This document shows positions 6,037 to 7,408 of a DNA stretch of 7,408 nt, in pieces. The translations under genes were made by a program, and so were the position numbers. This stretch comes from Candidatus Hydrogenedentota bacterium (lineage in GTDB: Bacteria > Hydrogenedentota > Hydrogenedentia > Hydrogenedentales > CAITNO01). A model generated the notes under the pieces. That model was not told where the DNA came from and made no database searches. It saw only the letters and a program-made list of their open reading frames with translations. The stretch spans positions 1 to 7,408 of the forward strand of contig JAKLHG010000186.1 in NCBI GenBank assembly GCA_022710255.1, written 5' to 3'. Every line of letters starts with the position of its first letter. The first letter of the stretch is position 1.

Positions 6037-6040
6037 CCAA

Positions 6041-7282
6041 TTACGATCCCGAAATCGCATCGCCCAGCGAGAATATGGGCAGATACAGGGAGATAACGAT
6101 AAACCCGATAATGCCCCCCAATATCAAAATAATCGCAGGCTCGAGCAGGGATAACATGCCTTCCACGGCCGCTTCCACTTCGGCATCATAGATATCCGCC
6201 ACTTTTATCAACATGCTGTCCAGGGCGCCGGTTTCCTCCCCGACGTCAATCATGTTGACCACCATGGGCGGGAAGACCTTACTCGCATCCAGCGGCGCCG
6301 CGATGGTACCACCATCCTGCACGCTGTCATACACATTGTCAACGGCAACCTGCACGACCTCATTACTGATGGTTTCCCGGGTGATCTTCAGCGCCTGAAG
6401 GATGGGCACCCCGGAAGTAATCAGCGTTCCCAAAGTGCGGGAAAAACGCGCGACAGACACCTTGACAATCAGGTCGCCCACCAGGGGAACCCTGAGGATA
6501 ACACGGTCGAAGACATGCTTCACCTGCTTGGAACGCATCATCAATTTTATGATAATGATTATCCAGCAAACAATAGTCAAGATCAGCCACCATTTGTAAA
6601 GGACGAAATCGCCGGCCGAGACAAGAAATTGCGTGGGAGCAGGAAGATCCGCGTCAAATTCTTCGAAGATTTCCGCGAAAACGGGTACCACCTTGGCCAG
6701 CAGGAAGGCCACGATGCCGGTCGCAATCAGGATGACCGCAATAGGATAAATCAGCGCGGAGCGCACCTTGCGCTTCAGGGCCTGCCGTCGTTCCATGAAA
6801 ATGGCGAGACGCTGAAGCACCACCTCGAGCATACCGCCGACTTCGCCTGCCCGAACCATGTTCACATAGAGGCGGTCGAACTGTTTGGGATGTTTTGAAA
6901 GGCCCTCGGCAAAGGTGGATCCCCCCTGAATATCCGCGGAAATCTCGCGCAGGATATCCCTCATTTTCGACGCTTTCAACTGGGCGATAAGCACATTGAT
7001 ACAACGCAACAGGGGCAGGCCCGCGTCAATCAGGGTGGAAAGCTGCCGGGTCATGACGACAATTTCCTTGGTCTTGACGCCACCGAAATAAAACTCATTC
7101 AAGCCGCCCTTGCCCTGACGCAGCGCGCGCCGTTCGTCGGCGCGGGTCGCTTCCTTGATATGCGTCGGGAACAGGCCGAGGCTGCGCACATCATTGAGGG
7201 CAAGGGCCTGCGTGTCGGACTGCATGATGCCGAACACCTGTTTTCCTTCCCGGTTCAGGGCGCGATAAGCATATTTAGGCAT
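6041..7282 (-). CDS. gspF: GspF/PilC-family inner-membrane platform protein
   Basis: 413 residues, the normal length. Seen: an N-terminal segment MPKYAYRALNREGKQVFG typical of the family, and two copies of the T2SSF domain at about 72-195 and 275-397. Paired motifs are TRQLSTLIDAGLPLL (78-92) with SRTLGTLITSGVPIL (281-295), and RAGEVGGMLEVVL (144-156) with DVGEETGALDSML (346-358). Hydrophobic segments at about 174-198, 231-249 and 380-403 give the usual three membrane spans; the last includes EPAIILILGGIIGFIVI. The protein sits in the inner membrane, contacts the GspE ATPase in the cytoplasm and is thought to pass its motion to pseudopilin assembly. The start is supported by AGGAG 8 nt upstream. 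It follows gspE by 11 nt, so the two are co-transcribed. PilC of type IV pili is the close alternative; the pseudopilin genes downstream favour T2SS. Confidence 0.95.
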   Translation of the reverse strand: MPKYAYRALNREGKQVFGIMQSDTQALALNDVRSLGLFPTHIKEATRADERRALRQGKGGLNEFYFGGVKTKEIVVMTRQLSTLIDAGLPLLRCINVLIAQLKASKMRDILREISADIQGGSTFAEGLSKHPKQFDRLYVNMVRAGEVGGMLEVVLQRLAIFMERRQALKRKVRSALIYPIAVILIATGIVAFLLAKVVPVFAEIFEEFDADLPAPTQFLVSAGDFVLYKWWLILTIVCWIIIIIKLMMRSKQVKHVFDRVILRVPLVGDLIVKVSVARFSRTLGTLITSGVPILQALKITRETISNEVVQVAVDNVYDSVQDGGTIAAPLDASKVFPPMVVNMIDVGEETGALDSMLIKVADIYDAEVEAAVEGMLSLLEPAIILILGGIIGFIVISLYLPIFSLGDAISGS

Positions 7283-7290
7283 GGCTGCAA

Positions 7291-7295
7291 CTCCT
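7291..7295 (-). promoter_or_regulatory. gspF Shine-Dalgarno overlapping the gspE stop
   Basis: AGGAG shares its first two bases with the TAG stop of gspE (7294-7296) and lies 8 nt before the gspF ATG. Ribosomes ending gspE would be placed to start gspF, so the two products are probably made together. Confidence 0.7.
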
Positions 7296-7408
7296 AATCT
7301 TCATAAGAATCGGTTTTCGCAATCACTTCCGCCGGACTGGTAATGCCCTGGATACATTTTATAAGCCCTTCTTCCCGCAGGATCACCATGCCCTGGTTTT
7401 TCCGGGCA
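7294..7408 (-). CDS. gspE: GspE/PilB-type secretion ATPase, last 37 codons
   Basis: The frame runs from the window edge to TAG at 7294-7296 and is too short to stand out by length. Seen: ARKNQGMVILREEGLIKC, then IQGITSPAEVIAKTDSYED. This is the ending of GspE/PilB ATPases, where a G-M-L--DGL-K---G-T--EE- pattern closes the C-terminal domain. The Walker boxes and zinc-binding region are outside the window. The family is a hexameric cytoplasmic ATPase that powers pseudopilus assembly through GspF, whose gene follows after 11 nt. PilB is the alternative; the operon context favours GspE. Confidence 0.85.
   Translation of the reverse strand, partial: ARKNQGMVILREEGLIKCIQGITSPAEVIAKTDSYED

Larger units (their letters stand above)
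5740..6040 (-). promoter_or_regulatory. 301-nt non-coding gap between gspF and gspG
   Basis: No convincing gene lies here. A 69-codon frame across it on the minus strand starts only with TTG, lacks an SD and resembles nothing I know. Seen from gspF toward gspG: an AT-rich 7-bp hairpin (6019-6036), a stretch with no clear signal (about 5840-6018), an isolated TTGACG (5829-5834, minus) with no matching -10, the candidate gspG promoter (5784-5810), a short CCTG/CAGG inverted repeat (5761-5772) and the gspG SD. The size suggests that gspG has its own control. Confidence 0.5.

Noticed and set aside
5831..6040. 69-codon minus-strand frame in the gspF-gspG gap
   Set aside because: TTG start touching the gspF stop, no SD, no recognisable domain; it overlaps the AT-rich hairpin.
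1..7408. Search for CRISPR arrays, tRNA or rRNA genes, insertion sequences and attachment sites
   Set aside because: No regularly spaced repeats, cloverleaf-like pattern, rRNA-like stretch, transposase or flanking repeats were seen by eye.

Overview
The window comes from a fairly GC-rich bacterial genome (high fifties percent by eye, not counted). It holds two blocks of genes that converge tail to tail. Nothing fixes the taxon. A planctomycete-style neutral ceramidase homologue, a secreted-type alpha/beta hydrolase and oversized pseudopilins together resemble what is found in Planctomycetota, Hydrogenedentota, Lentisphaerota and similar didermic phyla. That placement is inference only.

Left block, plus strand (1-1688): the C-terminal part of a neutral/alkaline ceramidase-like enzyme whose start lies before the window, then a 62-nt gap with a small hairpin and a strong Shine-Dalgarno (SD) site, then a complete alpha/beta hydrolase of the acetyl-xylan-esterase/dienelactone-hydrolase type. 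The two are probably co-transcribed and look catabolic.

Right block, minus strand, read from 7408 down to 1685: the last 37 codons of a GspE-type secretion ATPase, gspF, a 301-nt gap carrying a candidate promoter, gspG, a 146-nt structured leader, then gspH, gspI and gspJ with overlapping ends. The E-F-G-H-I-J order is that of a type II secretion system (T2SS). The ATPase and inner-membrane platform would drive assembly of a pseudopilus, with GspG as the major subunit and GspH/I/J as tip subunits. GspG (314 aa), GspH (357 aa) and GspJ (499 aa) are all about twice the usual length. No gspK, gspL, gspM, gspC or gspD is visible.

The most interesting signal is between gspG and gspH. Three successive hairpins lie there, and the last is a textbook intrinsic terminator whose U-run ends only 14 nt before the gspH start codon. 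Since there is no room for a promoter after it, the minor pseudopilin genes probably depend on readthrough, giving a built-in way to make much more major than minor pseudopilin. The two blocks meet with no spacer: both stop codons share the four bases TTAA at 1685-1688.
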